Shown in pieces: positions 36,001 to 48,129 of a stretch of DNA of 64,000 nt; within the stretch, counting starts at the first letter, position 1, and each line of letters begins with the position of its first letter. This DNA is from Gymnorhina tibicen (taxonomy: Eukaryota > Chordata > Aves > Passeriformes > Artamidae): contig VXAZ01003882.1 in NCBI GenBank assembly GCA_013399875.1, positions 496,001 through 560,000 of the forward strand, in the 5' to 3' direction. Made by a program: the position numbers and the translations under genes. The notes below the pieces were generated by a model that ran no database searches, was not told the DNA's origin, and saw nothing but the letters and a program-made list of their open reading frames with translations.

Positions 36001-39000
36001 TGGAAATTATGGTTTTCCTAAGCAGTAAGTTGTATCCTCATTTATTTGTTGCTGTTGTTTAATATGCTGTGAAGATTCCTCCCCACATCCATACAGTGTA
36101 AATTTGCGTCTCTCTTTTTCAAACCCACATGTGCTTTGGTGTCTGCATTGTCCTGTGGTGATGACTTCTCCTGCACAGTGTGGAAGGAGTGCTTTGTCTC
36201 ACTTGAATTTTAAATCTATGACCTGATGACTCTCTGTGTTACCACTATAAGAAATAACAAATTGTCTTTCCAATTTCCCTGTGTCTGTACTGAAGCCTTT
36301 CCAATGCTGAATAAAGAGAGGAATTGTTTTACCCATGATGTTCTTCCTAACCCTATTGTTCTAAGAAAATAAAATACATCCCACACTCACACACGTCAAC
36401 TTCTATAGAAACAGTGCTGCTTATCCCTGTGTTGGTTTACACAGCTGTTGCCTCAGAGTGTCGATGTGGTCCCCTTCTCTTCCATCGTGTTGCCTGGTAC
36501 ATTGCTCTTTTTTTGCATTTTATTTTTTTTTATTTGTAAACCTTGGGGGTTTATGCTTGCTTTGACTGAATCTGGTTCTGTTTTTTTTCCAGTCTCACTA
36601 AGAATATTTAACTTACTCCTGTGAGGGACATAGAAATGCCAGGAGGTGACACTTGTAGCAGTTGCTGTAGGTACTTCCCTTTCCACCAGCAGCTGCGGCT
36701 GAGGATTGCCAGTGGATTTCCAGGTGCTGGTCACAATATGGTGGAAGGGCATCTGCCCTTTTATTTCTTCTAGAAGTCCTACAGATGCTCATTAAAGACA
36801 GGGAAAATGTGTTTTCCCTTTGCCTAACTCATAGATCTATGTAAGCTTAAAGCATCCTGGCTTCAGGGCTTTGCAACTTGACTTAAACCCATAATCTTCC
36901 AGCACAATTCCTTGCTTGCATATCCTTCTCTCCCTCCTGTTCCTCCTCCTCTCTGCTCATTGCAACTGTGGTCCCTGACCCAATGTGTGGATTCCTTTGC
37001 TAGGTATGCAGAAGAACTAGCTGCCACGAGGGTCCTCAAGCACAGCTCCGAGTCTGCTAATGGGAAATGTGGAGAAAACCTAGCATGGGCATCCTATGAC
37101 CAATCAGGTGAGCTTTCTTCTCTTGTTGTCTCATGGACACCTGATAAATGCCTTATCTCAAGTACTTTGGGCTCAGAGCATCTGGTTGCAAGTGTGCTGG
37201 AGTTTCCTCTACTTCAACAATGTGTCCACCATAGCCCAGCCCAGGCTCCCTGGAGACAGGGTGGTGGTTTGGAGACAGGTCACCTGTGTGTCCTGAGAGC
37301 AAGAAGCATAGGTAGGCACAGAGGGAGTAAGGGATTTTGGGGGTGTGTTATGTCCCTTAGGAGGCAGGGCTTGGCAGCTGGCTGCTCCATATGTCCCTGC
37401 TGTGGATCTGTCTTTAGCGTTACTTGTGTGTCCATGGCAGGAGAGGAGGAAGCCGTCAATGCCCCGTACTTCACCTTTATCCTTAGTTTGTCCCAGCCAA
37501 GGAGAGGTCTGCCCAAAGCCCAGCTGTGGTGAGGGAAGTGGAAAAATGTCTCTTGCACACTGCACAGCAGTTCCTGTTTGTGGGGCAAAAGTGGGGGGCG
37601 GGACACCAAAGTGACAGTGGCTAATGTCCTTCCACTAGTATCTTCCACTCTGTCAGAAAACAGGCTTTAAGCCCTTTTATTTTTGAGGACAAATTTACTC
37701 CATGTATTTTCTGATTGTAAATGTAGTATGTAATTGGGAGCCTTTGGTTTGGGTGCCCCAGGAGCTGCATTTTGGTCAGGCTGACAGCCTGTAGTGAGGC
37801 CTCAGCTGGAGAGAGATTCAGCAGGCTCTTCCCTCCTGCCTCCTCCAGTAAGCAGGGCTCATGCCTCAGCCTACTGGGACAGCAGGTGGGATGTATTAAA
37901 AGTGACCACTTGCTTTCTTTATTCCAACCCACCCCTGGAATTTCCAGCACAGCCCCAAGGAAACAGAAGCTTGTTTCTGCAGGCTGGAGACTCTGTTTGA
38001 AGGACCTGGAAATTTTAGTGAGTTTTAGTCCCAGGGATGCTGTTTGGTTCCTCTTCAAGTGCCAACTCTAGTCCCAAGTGGGTACATTTTCATGTTGAAA
38101 AAGAAACCTGTGGTGGAAAAATACAGTTTGATCTGCTTACATTTGGCATTCTGTCCTTTGCAAGGGTGTGAGGAAAGGGTTCGGAGCAGCATGGGAAAAC
38201 ACAGGTGTATGGCAGAGTTTGCATAGTGGCTATGACTCACTGACTGAGCTTAGTTCTTTCTTCTTGTTTGAGTTAATGGCCTGTGCTCCTTCCCCTGAGG
38301 CTAAATCCACAGAATTCCCATTTAGAGAGCTGGAAACACAAATCCTTCTACATAATGTCTGTCTTTTCTCTGGATCCAGTCTGTTTTCTTCAGTGTACTG
38401 TTTCCATACATAACTTTCAAGTTTTGGGAAGTTTTGCTGGTTTTTATCCACAGGATTAAATGTCATGTTGAGAAAATTAAGCCACATCCTCTTTTGTTCT
38501 GTGAAACATTTCTACATTTCCAGTGCAGCAGGATTACTCAAAGTGCCAGAGGGAGAAAGCTAGTTCTTCAAAGGAAGTTATTTTCTCATCTAGGCTTAGT
38601 CTTCATCTCCGTGGAGTTGGTTCATTCTTTCTCTTTTTCTCATATAGTTCCCTCTGGATAGTTAATTTGTACCCTGCTCAATGAGGCTGAAATTTGGATT
38701 AAGACATCCATTCAGGGGCTTAACAAAGGCAGGCAGTGTCTTCTGGTTTCTTTCCCGGATAAAGCAAGACTCAATAAACCTCTAGAATACTCTGCATTTT
38801 CTCTCAAAAAGTGATGCTGTTGTTTATTTTGGCTCTTACTGAGTTCTGTAATAATGCCAGAAGATGCATTTCTTGTTTCAGAGAAGATTTAAGCTTTCAA
38901 CTGTAAAGCCTTCTAATATTACTCTTCTCCTGGTACAAGAATACCTTGAATTCTATTCTGGATTTTAGAGTTACATAGCCTAAAGCTGTTGCTAGAAATA

Positions 39001-42000
39001 TGTTTATCCCTGTAATCCAAGAAATAGTTGACAGCTGTTTCCTCCCTCCAGTCCTGCAGGAACTGCTCTGTGGCAGACTTTTCTTTGTCTGTGTTCAAAT
39101 AAGTGAGCTGTCATCTGCCACTGCTGCAAGAGACTGCAGCCTGCCTTGGCAGCTCTGCTATGTCAGGCTTCTCAGGATGCCTCATCTCATTTCTTGGGAG
39201 GCTGAAGGCAAGCACTGGATGTCTGAATTCTGTTTGGGATGGCCAGTGTGGCTGTGAAGAACACGCCGTGTTGCTGGTGGAAACACTGCAGCTTATGAGC
39301 TCTCCAGAGAGTTTGTAAGAGAAGTACATGGTGTGCTATCACCCAAATCTGTTATGGGAGGAATCTGGGTCTCCTAAGGTTGGGGCTAGTGGGCAGAACA
39401 GCACAAGCACTGTCTGCCCAAGCCCTGGAGGAGTGTGCTCTGACTGAGGGCCTGCCTTGATGTATCTCTTGCTGTCTAACACACAGTACTGTTAAATAAA
39501 GTCAAATAAAATAAGGACCTGCATGAGGGATGTTGAAAGTAGAGAATTTCTTCCAAAAGCCGTTGGCATGACTTTAGTCTAGGTAGATATTTTATTTCAG
39601 GGGCAATGTTAAATCTACCCTCTTTCCCCTCAGACTGGTGGAAGGAATGTTGTGAAAACTTAGTTTTTAAGCAGATCTCCAAGGTGCTGCCCCTTTGCAG
39701 AGAAATATGTTCTGTGTGATTCTATTAGAATGTTTTCAGCAACTTAGTGGGATTACTTGAAGATTTAAGCATTCTTTGGTTTGAGGAGAAACTGTAAGGC
39801 TGGGCCCAGAGAAATTAAATATTGAGGTGAGCGGAACACAGGAATAGGGCTGCCACAGCATTGTGTTCCCAGTGGTGAGGCTGGGAATGTGTGTCCAGTC
39901 TTGCACAGGCTGGGAATGTGTTTCCAGTCTTACACACACAAACGCATATATACAGCATGGACACGTGTATATGTGCAGAGCAGCACCAACAGATGCAGTC
40001 AGTATTAAAATGAACAGCACCAGTGGCTCTTCCTCTTTCCTTTTTCAGCTGATTCCAATGATATGTGTTACTGGAGTATATATAAGTAAATTAATATAGT
40101 ATATAAAAATACAAATATATACTTCTCAGTAAATTATTTAAAAGCAGATATAATGTATATTTTATACTGTTAAATTATATAGAATTATATATAAATGAAA
40201 GTAATAGAATAGAAGTAGAATTCCAGAGTGGATCCCAGCAGTAACTAAGCTCAGACACACACTCTGCCCAGTAGCTGTTCCTGGATCCCAATCTCACGAG
40301 TAGCTTGCACCTGGACATACCAATTCCTGAGGCTGAAGTTCCACTCCAGTTGCCAGTACAGTGCATCTCACACACACAGGTCCCTGGCTGCTGACCAGAA
40401 CCCACCCTGCAATGTTCATACTGTTCTGCAGCAACTCCTCCCTAAGCACTTTGCCTGCTCACCACCACGTCCCTCTCGTGCTTTGCTGGTGCTCTGGTTG
40501 CTGGCACCACAGACACAGAGGTCCCTGCAACCCTTGGTCTGGTACCAGCTGTTGGCACTCACCCCCCCACACATCTGCACAGAATGGAGCTCCTCACCCA
40601 GGAGAACAGCTAGAAATGACATTTAATGAGACAACAGCACAACTGATGAGGTGCAGAGCATGGCCAGGCAAGAGTGATGGCACCTGTTTACATGCAGTGG
40701 CCTCTTGATAGTAAGGGGGACATGATTTACACTGTTAGTCCTATGTATGGACGGAGCCCACATGGTCACTCCTCTGATCCTATGAGGAAGCTTGAGGCAC
40801 AGTCAGTGTGGCAACATTGCAAGCTTGTATCTTGTGTAAATAAAATCACTATGCTGGTTCTGGTCCTAGTCTTGGGCAAAACTATACTTGGACACTAGTT
40901 CAAGGATTGTTGCACCAAGTTTTCATGCGAGGAAGATTGTCCATCGTGAGTGAAACTCATTAGAGTGAGATTCAGCCTGTTCTGAAATGAACATCTAGTA
41001 AGCCTAGCTGAGCAGGTCATCTGTGAGCTTCATCAGTGAGCTGTCTCTCACTGGGAGAAGGGTGGAGTCAAACTGTGTTACCGCAGTGAAAGCGTTGAAA
41101 CTCTGAGTGTGGTTTACAGCAGTGCAAACAGGAAGGGTGTTAAAAACGCGCAGCAGAATATTTATTAATCAGTTCTGCAAGCAGAGCAACAGAAGAGAAG
41201 CTGCAGCTCTGACTGCAGGGCAGATCCATATGCTTCTTGAGAGGAGTAAACTTTACCATTTCTGCTCTGATCAGGATATGAGGGATATGAGCAATTTCTT
41301 TTCCTTCTGACCAAAAAGCATTTTGAACAGCAACCAACTTCCCCTGTTTTGGGGGAACTTTGGGAGCAGGGGGAGCTTTTTTCAATGAAACACTGAAAAG
41401 CAATCAAAACAGACCCTAAATACAACTGCATAATTTATTCCATAATACATTTAAATGGAAATGTTGCGGTCCGTTTTCTGAACCAGTAAGTCTGAGGATT
41501 CAAGCTGTTGCTAAAGCAGGTAGGCTTAGTGCACTCCTGACCCTTGTGCTGTTTTCTCTCTGGAAGTCTGGGGGTCACTAGGCTCAAACCAGGGGTTTTC
41601 CTTAGTCCCCTGTGTGCCAGCTGTCACTTTCAACACTGGTTTGGCTTGTGTCCCACGAGGGCATTGTTTACTGCTCCACAAAGGGCAAAGAATCAGAAGA
41701 AAAGTATTTCAGAGGAAAGAGAGACTGTTTAATCACTAGGTACCTACCTGTCTTCTCACATGGTAATAACTTCCACATTGGACTCCCCCTCACTTCCTGT
41801 GCCATGTGACAGATACAATTAATTCCCTTCACTTACAGGACGCTAACACAATTTCAAGACAGTTTGTCAAAAGTTGCCTAGTCCTTTGGTCACCTTCTCT
41901 TTTGCTGGAAAAAAGTCAGTCTTTATTTTCCCACAGCTTATGAGGCCATGACTCTTAATTCAAGGATGATGACAGCAATGCCATATAATGAAAACTTGAT

Positions 42001-45000
42001 CTTGCATGTGAAAACTGGAGAATAGCGATCAGCTTCTAGGCTTTAACTGCCTGGCCTCAGTCAGTTGAAAGCTTTCATCCTTGAAATCTGGGAATTAACA
42101 CATGATAGACTGTGCTGCCCAACTATGCTCATTGTCTTTCAGGTAAAGGATTGAAGCAGTCTTACCTGATGCCATTGCTATCTCCCTTGAGTTAAAAAGT
42201 AAACATTTTTTCACATGATAGTAGTCTTTAAATTAAAAGCAAATTAATTATGAAGAGATACTGTGTTTGCCAAAGCTTCCACGTGCCCTGCAATATCTCC
42301 ATTATGGAGATTTTAAGTTCTGTCACGTGCAGCCTAGGCACACTTCTTAGAGCTAGAGTAAGCACAGTGGGAGTGACTTTAAATATTCTTTATACTCTTT
42401 CACACTGATACATTAACAGAGGGAATAAAATGCTGGCAGCAGTGAGAATGCAGCCCTACATCTGCTAAAATCCTACTTATGTAGTATAGTCACTTCAGCA
42501 CTTGTACACATAAAATACACGGGCTTCATAAGGCCTGATACGTCAGCAGTCATATTCTGTACTTCTGTTAGACCCAGCTTACCACAAACACATCTAAATC
42601 CTTCATAGCTATGGAATCTAGAGTGGGACAGGATGGTCTGATTGGTTTGTTGTGTGGTTTTTTACTACGTGCTTTTTCTTTTCCCCTTGTATTGCATAAA
42701 GGTCACTATTTGCACGTTTTTTCAGTCTTCATTTTTGCTTTAGTGTGAGTAAGAAATGAACAAATAAATATATGTTACATGCTTCAACCATAATACAGGT
42801 CTACTGGGTTTGGTTTTTTGGTGCAAGGAGAGCAGGAAAAGAAGAAACCAACGGTTATTCCTGAAACTTTTACTTTGCTACCTTTATATGTAGAAAAAAT
42901 TACTTGACTCTACTAAGCACTATTCCTAACAAGCAGTGTGGCATGTAAGTTCATAGTATTTCCAGTACATAAACCTCTCTAGAGATGGCATTTCATTGAA
43001 TATTTTCTTATCCATTATGGCTCTGACAACCAGCTTGCCAGGCTAACAGCATCATCCTTTTAGCCAACTTCAGTCACAAGAGACTGAAGTTTAAAGAAGT
43101 TAATGCGGTGTCTGACTTCTAGAAGTGCGTAAGTTTAAGACTTTTTGCTGCAAAATAGCAAAGTGTGAGTCATTGCTCTTCTGCAGCCAACAGTCCACCA
43201 GGGACCAGCATTCTTCATGATGGCAGGCTTAACATCTTTGGCAGCTTGCTTTGAAATCTCCTGGCCTTGTGTTGATGATACATCTGGAATGCTAAGCAGA
43301 AATTTCATTATCAATGTTCCTCAGGGAAAAACCTGACCCCTCTCATCCCCCCGGTGTTGGACACAAGATTTTCCTAACAACCAGTAATGGAAAACAAGTA
43401 ACATTTGACATTTGTCTGCATAGCATCTGCAGATTCTGGTCTGAGCTACATCCCTGGCCATAGTCATAGTCCTTATACAGCTGTTGTCAGTGAAAGCCTT
43501 GGATGGGATGAGACAGTGCTGGACACCCAGGCTTCCACACAGAAGCAGTTCCGAAGTGTGAATAGCTGAGGTTTCTGTAGTACCCCGGATTACAGTGCCT
43601 CAAAATGGACCTTCACAATGGCTTTAGTGCTAGGTAGAAACCACTAAAAGTAAATGCACTCAGAAATCTGAAATATTGAATGCTGATGAGAACATGGGAA
43701 ACTAAAAGATGTCAGAAATGTAATTTTTCTTTGGTTTATCTGGAACTGGAAGGGGTAAACATCCATAGGCGTGGCCTTTTGCTTAGAAAACCTGGTACAC
43801 TTAAGCATTTTCAAATACATTTCAAGAGGAAGGAGCTGGTGAAATCTGTATGTATAAGCCTGATGACAGGGGCACTTACCCAAGATGAGGGAGATGTGTC
43901 TTCATTACCTTCCAAGCTGAAAGTTACAGAAGATCTTGCTGGCCAGGGCTGTAAGTGAGCTACACTTTTGTGTTTATGTCATGATTCTGCAGCACATTTC
44001 TTTTGTCTTTCAGGAAAAGATGTGGCTGACAGATGGTACAGTGAAATAAAAAATTACAGCTTTCAAAACCCAGGGTTTTCTTCTGGGACAGGTAAGTTCA
44101 GACTGGGAACTGTCTCTTCAAAAACGCATCTTCTATTATTATGCTAAAAACTGGCAAAAGTGTAAAAAAACCTGAGAAATTAGAAACTAAGCAAGATTTG
44201 TAGGGGTTTTACAGTACTGCATTTTTCCTCCGACTCCAAAGTTTTGAACAGGCAGCTTACTTTTAAGGCAAAATAATTTGTAAGAAATACTAAATTGGAA
44301 TCATATAGGAGTTTTACTAAATGTACTGTGTTGTTGTTTACATTGACATGTGACTTCTGCTGAATTATATCACACCACTCACAGAGATCACTTCAGATAA
44401 AATTTGGAGACTGGGAATAGACGATTGGCTGCATAATGACAATCTAGTGCAGAATGAATTTAAGAACATTATTCCTCAAATAATGCTCAAGCAAGAGAGG
44501 TACCTGACCTTGTTTCAGATTAAGAAAATCACGCTTTTCTCCCTAATTTGGGGATTTGTCTATGCATACAGGGAACAACTGATGGAGCAGCACAATGCAG
44601 GGCTGGCTATTAAACTAGGCAGAAGAAGCCACAAAAACAGTGGTTTTTTTGAACAGTTGCACATGCAAACACATGGGGGAGTATGAGATGGCTAAAGCAA
44701 GTGAATAATAGTCACTCTCAGAACTGCTGTTCACACTGCATGGAGTAAAGGCTGTGATGTCTTTGTCAAATTTTACGTCAGATACTGATCAAACTACTTC
44801 TTTCATGATTGTCCTGCTACGTATTTTTATTTGGATATAGGACATGGAAATGGGAATAGTAGTATGAAAACAGATCAGATTAGGGTTTTTCAAGATGAAA
44901 TGGTAGACATAGGGTTCTTTCTTGTGTCCTTAGCTTGTTCTCATGTTAGACAAAGAAGCAGCTTTGTATTGTTCTTTTTTTTCCCCAGCACCTCACGTGT

Positions 45001-45224
45001 TAAAGGGAATGTTACAGATTTAGGATCTAAAGTGCATGTGTATGTTTCTCTCTCTTTCTTCAGGTCACTTCACAGCCATGGTTTGGAAGAACACAAAAAA
45101 GATGGGAGTTGGAAAAGCATCTGCTAGCGATGGCTCAACGTTTGTGGTGGCTAGATATGATCCAGCTGGAAATGTAGTAAACCCGGGCTATTATGAAGAA
45201 AATGTTCTTCCTCCAAGAAAATAA
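21052..45224 (+). CDS. GLIPR2: Golgi-associated plant pathogenesis-related protein 1 (GAPR-1), five coding exons
   Basis: CAP/SCP-domain protein attached to the cytosolic face of Golgi membranes and lipid rafts through N-terminal myristoylation; the human protein also binds Beclin 1. Coding exons are 21052-21064, 33413-33521, 37004-37107, 44014-44091 and 45064-45224, all with GT-AG introns, giving 154 residues, exactly the human length. The N-terminus MGKSASK keeps Gly2 for myristoylation. The CAP motifs are present: [13 protein letters not shown] near residue 17, [13 protein letters not shown] at 62-74 and [17 protein letters not shown] at 102-118. The putative catalytic-type residues His54, Glu65, Glu86 and His103 are all retained. 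There is no signal peptide, as expected for this non-secreted CAP member. The start has a strong context (G at -3 and +4). Identity is very high, so this is the orthologue and not a GLIPR1-type paralogue. Confidence 0.95.
23630..23770. promoter_or_regulatory. Small CpG-rich patch in GLIPR2 intron 1
   Basis: A local run with GCGCGGCCGGGGGCCGGGG and CCCGCGCCCCCCAGG stands out from the AT-rich intron. It could be an alternative promoter or enhancer; nothing else supports that. Confidence 0.25.
25582..25732 (+). mobile_element. CR1 LINE 3' end
   Basis: Sense CR1 terminus: CCCTGGAAATGTTCAAGGTC..GGATGGGGTTCTGAGCAACC..GGTTGGACTAGATGACCTTC and CAACCCAAACCATTCTATTATTCTATGA. 5'-truncated, in GLIPR2 intron 1. 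The minus-strand open frame 25246-25626 overlaps it and is not a gene. Confidence 0.92.
28726..29149 (-). mobile_element. Solo LTR, avian ERVL-like
   Basis: Read on the minus strand, the element begins TGTCCTCCTTTCAGCCAGGA and continues ..GGGTTAATTTTTGC.., GGTGGTGAGCATTTGC.., TGTTCTTATCTCAACGCA.., CTTCCAATTCTC-like.. and ends near ..CCTAAATCACAACA. This order matches the common avian ERVL LTR. The termini are TG...CA and the flanks GCTTC (28721-28725) and GTTTC (29150-29154) look like a degraded 5-bp target-site duplication. No internal viral genes are present and parts of the LTR are deleted. It is antisense in GLIPR2 intron 1. Confidence 0.85.
29390..29790 (-). mobile_element. CR1 LINE 3' fragment (~400 bp)
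   Basis: The reverse complement of CR1: ATAGGACAATTTGGGTTGGAAG.., GGTTGCTCAGAGCCCCATCC.., CTCTGGGCAGCCTGTGCCAA.., CCCCTTGTCCTGTCACTACAGG.., ending CTCCAGACAGAACAGTCCCAACTCTCTC. The open frames at 29291-29734 on both strands are inside the element. Confidence 0.93.
29800..33400. other. Rest of GLIPR2 intron 1, nothing recognised
   Basis: Unique AT-rich sequence. No repeat family, exon or RNA gene was recognised; the open frame at 31586-31915 has no known motif. Confidence 0.5.
33413..33521 (+). CDS. GLIPR2: GLIPR2 coding exon 2 (residues 5-41)
   Basis: 109 bases after ATTTCAG, ending before GTGAGT. It encodes [20 protein letters not shown] and continues [15 protein letters not shown]. This is helix 1 of the CAP fold. 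Intron phase 2 at its end. Confidence 0.95.
33522..37003 (+). other. GLIPR2: GLIPR2 intron 2
   Basis: A 3.5-kb intron with donor GTGAGT and acceptor TTTGCTAG. It holds an (AT)n-rich compound microsatellite at 35226-35335. No exon or known interspersed repeat was otherwise recognised. Confidence 0.8.
35226..35335. repeat. Compound (AT)n / ACGCATGC microsatellite
   Basis: Alternating purine-pyrimidine tract of about 110 bp, with two copies of a 32-bp higher-order unit that contains GCATATATATACACGCATGC (starting 35257 and 35289). Open frames with poly-Tyr/Ile across it are artefacts. Confidence 0.95.
37004..37107 (+). CDS. GLIPR2: GLIPR2 coding exon 3 (residues 41-76)
   Basis: 104 bases between GCTAG and GTGAGC. 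It encodes [17 protein letters not shown], then [17 protein letters not shown]. It carries His54 and Glu65 of the CAP putative active-site set. Ends in phase 1. Confidence 0.95.
37108..44013 (+). other. GLIPR2: GLIPR2 intron 3
   Basis: A 6.9-kb intron with donor GTGAGC and acceptor TTTCAG. A 29-bp tandem duplication lies at 39878-39935 and an AT-rich patch at 40075-40200. The block at about 40220-40630 is GC-richer and could be an old LTR remnant, but I could not assign it. All open frames inside lack domain motifs. Confidence 0.75.
39878..39935. repeat. 29-bp tandem duplication
   Basis: AGGCTGGGAATGTGTGTCCA.. at 39878-39906 is repeated at 39907-39935 with two mismatches. Confidence 0.9.
44014..44091 (+). 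CDS. GLIPR2: GLIPR2 coding exon 4 (residues 76-102)
   Basis: 78 bases after TTTCAG, ending before GTAAGT. It encodes [16 protein letters not shown], then QNPGFSSGT. It contains Glu86 of the putative active-site set. Phase 1 on both sides, so this exon alone could be skipped in frame. Confidence 0.95.
44092..45063 (+). other. GLIPR2: GLIPR2 intron 4
   Basis: A 972-base intron with donor GTAAGT and acceptor CTTCAG preceded by a CT-rich tract. Nothing else was recognised. Confidence 0.85.
45064..45224 (+). CDS. GLIPR2: GLIPR2 terminal coding exon (residues 102-154)
   Basis: 161 bases ending at TAA 45222-45224. It encodes [20 protein letters not shown], then [18 protein letters not shown] and EENVLPPRK at the C-terminus. 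His103 and the CAP signature [14 protein letters not shown] are intact. Confidence 0.96.
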
Positions 45225-45322
45225 CTTTAATTTTTTTTAAGGTAGCCTTAATTCTTAATGACAAATGAACCTGGATTTGGACCTAACAGTGTTTGAAATA
45301 AAGCACGATTCAGTGAAATTTC
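45225..45322 (+). other. GLIPR2: GLIPR2 3' UTR (short form)
   Basis: Runs from the stop to about 20 bases beyond AATAAA at 45297-45302. A longer form is possible, since further AATAAA-type signals occur near 46490 and 46714. Confidence 0.6.
45297..45302 (+). terminator. GLIPR2: GLIPR2 poly(A) signal
   Basis: AATAAA about 75 bases after the stop codon, followed by a T/GT-containing stretch. Confidence 0.65.
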
Positions 45323-48129
45323 CTGTTTGATACTGCAGTTCACTTCTCATTGTGGAGGAAGCAATTACATGTTGCTTGAGTCAATCTGCACATTAGGCCC
45401 CTGTTGCTTCTGAGGGGACCTCAGTTTATTTGAGGATGAACTATATGCAGCATTTCTGAAGGGTAAAATGGGTAAGATTTTTTTTTTGTAATCGTTTGCA
45501 TGAACTCTGTGTCAACATGTGAGTAAGCACATGTTGGATGTCTTTTTTTTTTTTTTTTAAACTTTATAGCTTTCTGTAAACTGAAGATACCAGCTTGTAA
45601 TTATATTATGTACTCCCAGTTGTCCAGTAGTTTTAAATAACTGTACCTCTGTTGCTCTGCCTTTACCTCCTGCTGTTGTGGGACTTTCTATCTGCAAATG
45701 GACCATATGCAAAACTTCCCGTGTGAAAGGTACATGTGTAAAATGTAGTGGCATTCAGACCTGTGTGTTTTTATTGAGAGGATTTCACAGAACACTAAAA
45801 GGCTGCTGGCAAAACTGTGTCCATCAAGCAAGCCATAACTAATGCATGATCTGAAAAAAATGCCTAGAATTGTTTAAATCCCATTTTAGGTGCTAAAATA
45901 TAAAATATGTTTGAGATGAGTGTATTTCAAGTTCAAAGTGCATCCTACAGTTTACAGTATGTACCTTGTATTATAATCAAATTGTTTACTTCTGTTACAG
46001 AAAAATAAGATTCTACTTTTTGATATTTATGCACAAAAAGTTTCTTTGATGGTGCACTTTGGATTTTATTTCTCAGTAACTTATTTTTATTTCCTAAGGA
46101 ATACCTTATAAAGGTGTTGTGCTATACAGACAATAACATTCCCAAATCATCTTGTCTCCTTTAGTAAGGTAACAACAGGGGTATTCATTGTCATAATGAA
46201 GAGATGTTTGCTCTTTATTCATGTTATTCAATAACAGTAATATTTCACATGCTGGATTGATGCCTTGAAAACAATGAAGATTTAAATTCCTTAAGAACAA
46301 GCCAAGCAAAAATTCTGAGGATACTCTTTTCTCTGATGAAACATGGATTGGGCCATTTCATATACTGTGCTTCAATCTGGGGTTTTGTTTTCCTTGTAAA
46401 TGTTTCTTTTGACTTTTTAAGAGATTCTGTATGCCATAATTTGGTTCATGAACAGTGCCATTACAGAAATACTTTTTGTTTACACAGTTGTAATAAACTG
46501 CATTCTTATGGCTTGATTATATGTCACTGTGATGGTGTTTGCTACAATTTTTGCTGTAACCAAGAATTTAACACGTATCATGAACAACTGAAAAATATTT
46601 TTGAATATGAACTACTCAAGCCTTTGCTGTTTCCTGATTCTTTGTTGAATAATCCTTGAATTTTATTTCCAGGACATTAACATATGACACTATTACTTTT
46701 GTAACTTGGGGGGAAATAAAAGCAGCAAGTACTCTAGTCCAGGAAAGAAAGAAGAGACCTTCTAAGAGAGGCTAAATCGTACAGCAGATCATAAATGCTC
46801 ACTTCATACAAAGACTGAGCTAAGAGTTGAAGCTGAAGAGGCGTACCTCTTTCCCTCTCGAGCTCCTGCTTTGTATCTCGTTTCATTCTGCTGCTCCCTC
46901 TCTCGGCTGACGTGTTGTCAGTAAAGAAATCCCACTCGACTCCCACTCAGGTGTGTGTGTTTCAGGAACTGCAGCCTCGGGGCCTTCCTCCCCTCAACCC
47001 GCAGCTGACAAGTGAGATGGGAATGAAAACAGGACTTTCTAAAAAAAAAATAACAGGCTTGCTGCCACTGACGTAAAGTTAAAAGCTGATGTTAAATAAA
47101 TTGGCAGTATTAAAATACTCTGGTTTTTTCCTAATGACTTTCATGCTATTGGCCCTATAATTCCTTGAATGATTGATGCAAAACTGTACATATTGTGGTT
47201 GAGTGAGTCAAGTCAGAATCTTTCTCTGCTGCCACCTAGGTTTTAAGTTCAGAGAGAACTGGGAAGGTAGGTAAAGAGAGGACAAAACAAAACAAAGCTT
47301 GCAGTTACCTTTATTTAAAATGATAATGGCAAGTGAACTGCTGGAGGTTTTTGAGGGGGCATCAGAGGTAACTGGACATGGAAGAAGCACAAAGCCACTC
47401 AACTGGCCTCAATGCATGCTTCATGCACTCCACAAAGAGTCCGTGTAAGTATGACTGTAACAACTAAAAAACCCCAAACTGTTAATTTAATTCTTCATGA
47501 CCCCAGAATATGATGCTGATACCTTCTGCAAATGAACTCTGGCTGGGTGGCAAACCATGGTGTATGTAGGAGTCCAAATGTAGAGGAAAGGGTAGCATTG
47601 CTGATGTGACTCACTCAAAAGCCACATGATTTTCAGGAACTGTAGGCTGGAAGTTGACTTACCAGCCATCAGTATTAAAAGACTGTTTTGGTGTATTCCC
47701 CCACTCTCCACCACACCTTGGAGAGTTGTGGAGACTGGGAGGTGGCGAAGAAAGGTTATCTCCTGTCATGTTAGAGCAAAACAAGATGTTTAGGAGCTTC
47801 CTCAGAGTTTTAGAGGTAGAAGTAACATTTGCCCTGGGAACAAAGAATGGGCTAAAGTGATAAAAATACCTATTTTTAGAGGCCTGCAGATGATTTCTAA
47901 GGTCTTTTTGCAGCAGGAGGAGGAGAAAGAGGAAGAGGAGGAAGAGGAGGAATTCTTGCTGGTCCAAGGTTTCATTTCTTGTCTTCTGGGTTAAATAATA
48001 ACAGAGCATTTGGGGAAGAACTGGGATTAGTCTTTAAAAAGTGCTGGAAAAGGAAGTCTGCATTAAGCATTTTCAATTGCTAGTCTCCCTCCTTTATCTT
48101 CCCAAAAGGACAAAACCTCTTCCTAAGGA
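45323..48129. other. Downstream of GLIPR2, no gene seen
   Basis: AT-rich to 46710, perhaps an extended 3' UTR. A moderately GC-rich stretch at 46830-47010 includes a CRE/AP-1-like TGACGTGTTGTCA. A pure 38-bp purine tract of GGA/GAA units lies at 47915-47952. Open frames at 46336-46659 and 47659-48009 have no domain content (the latter is the purine tract read backwards). Confidence 0.5.
47915..47952. repeat. Polypurine (GGA/GAA)n tract
   Basis: 38 consecutive purines, a simple-repeat tract able to form triplex DNA in principle. Confidence 0.9.

Noticed and set aside
36912..37532. 206-codon ORF
   Set aside because: Only 37004-37107 is real coding (GLIPR2 exon 3); the rest reads through both flanking introns.
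46720..47010. Possible LTR or promoter in a GC-richer stretch with TGACGTGTTGTCA
   Set aside because: No matching termini, no target duplication and no known family recognised.
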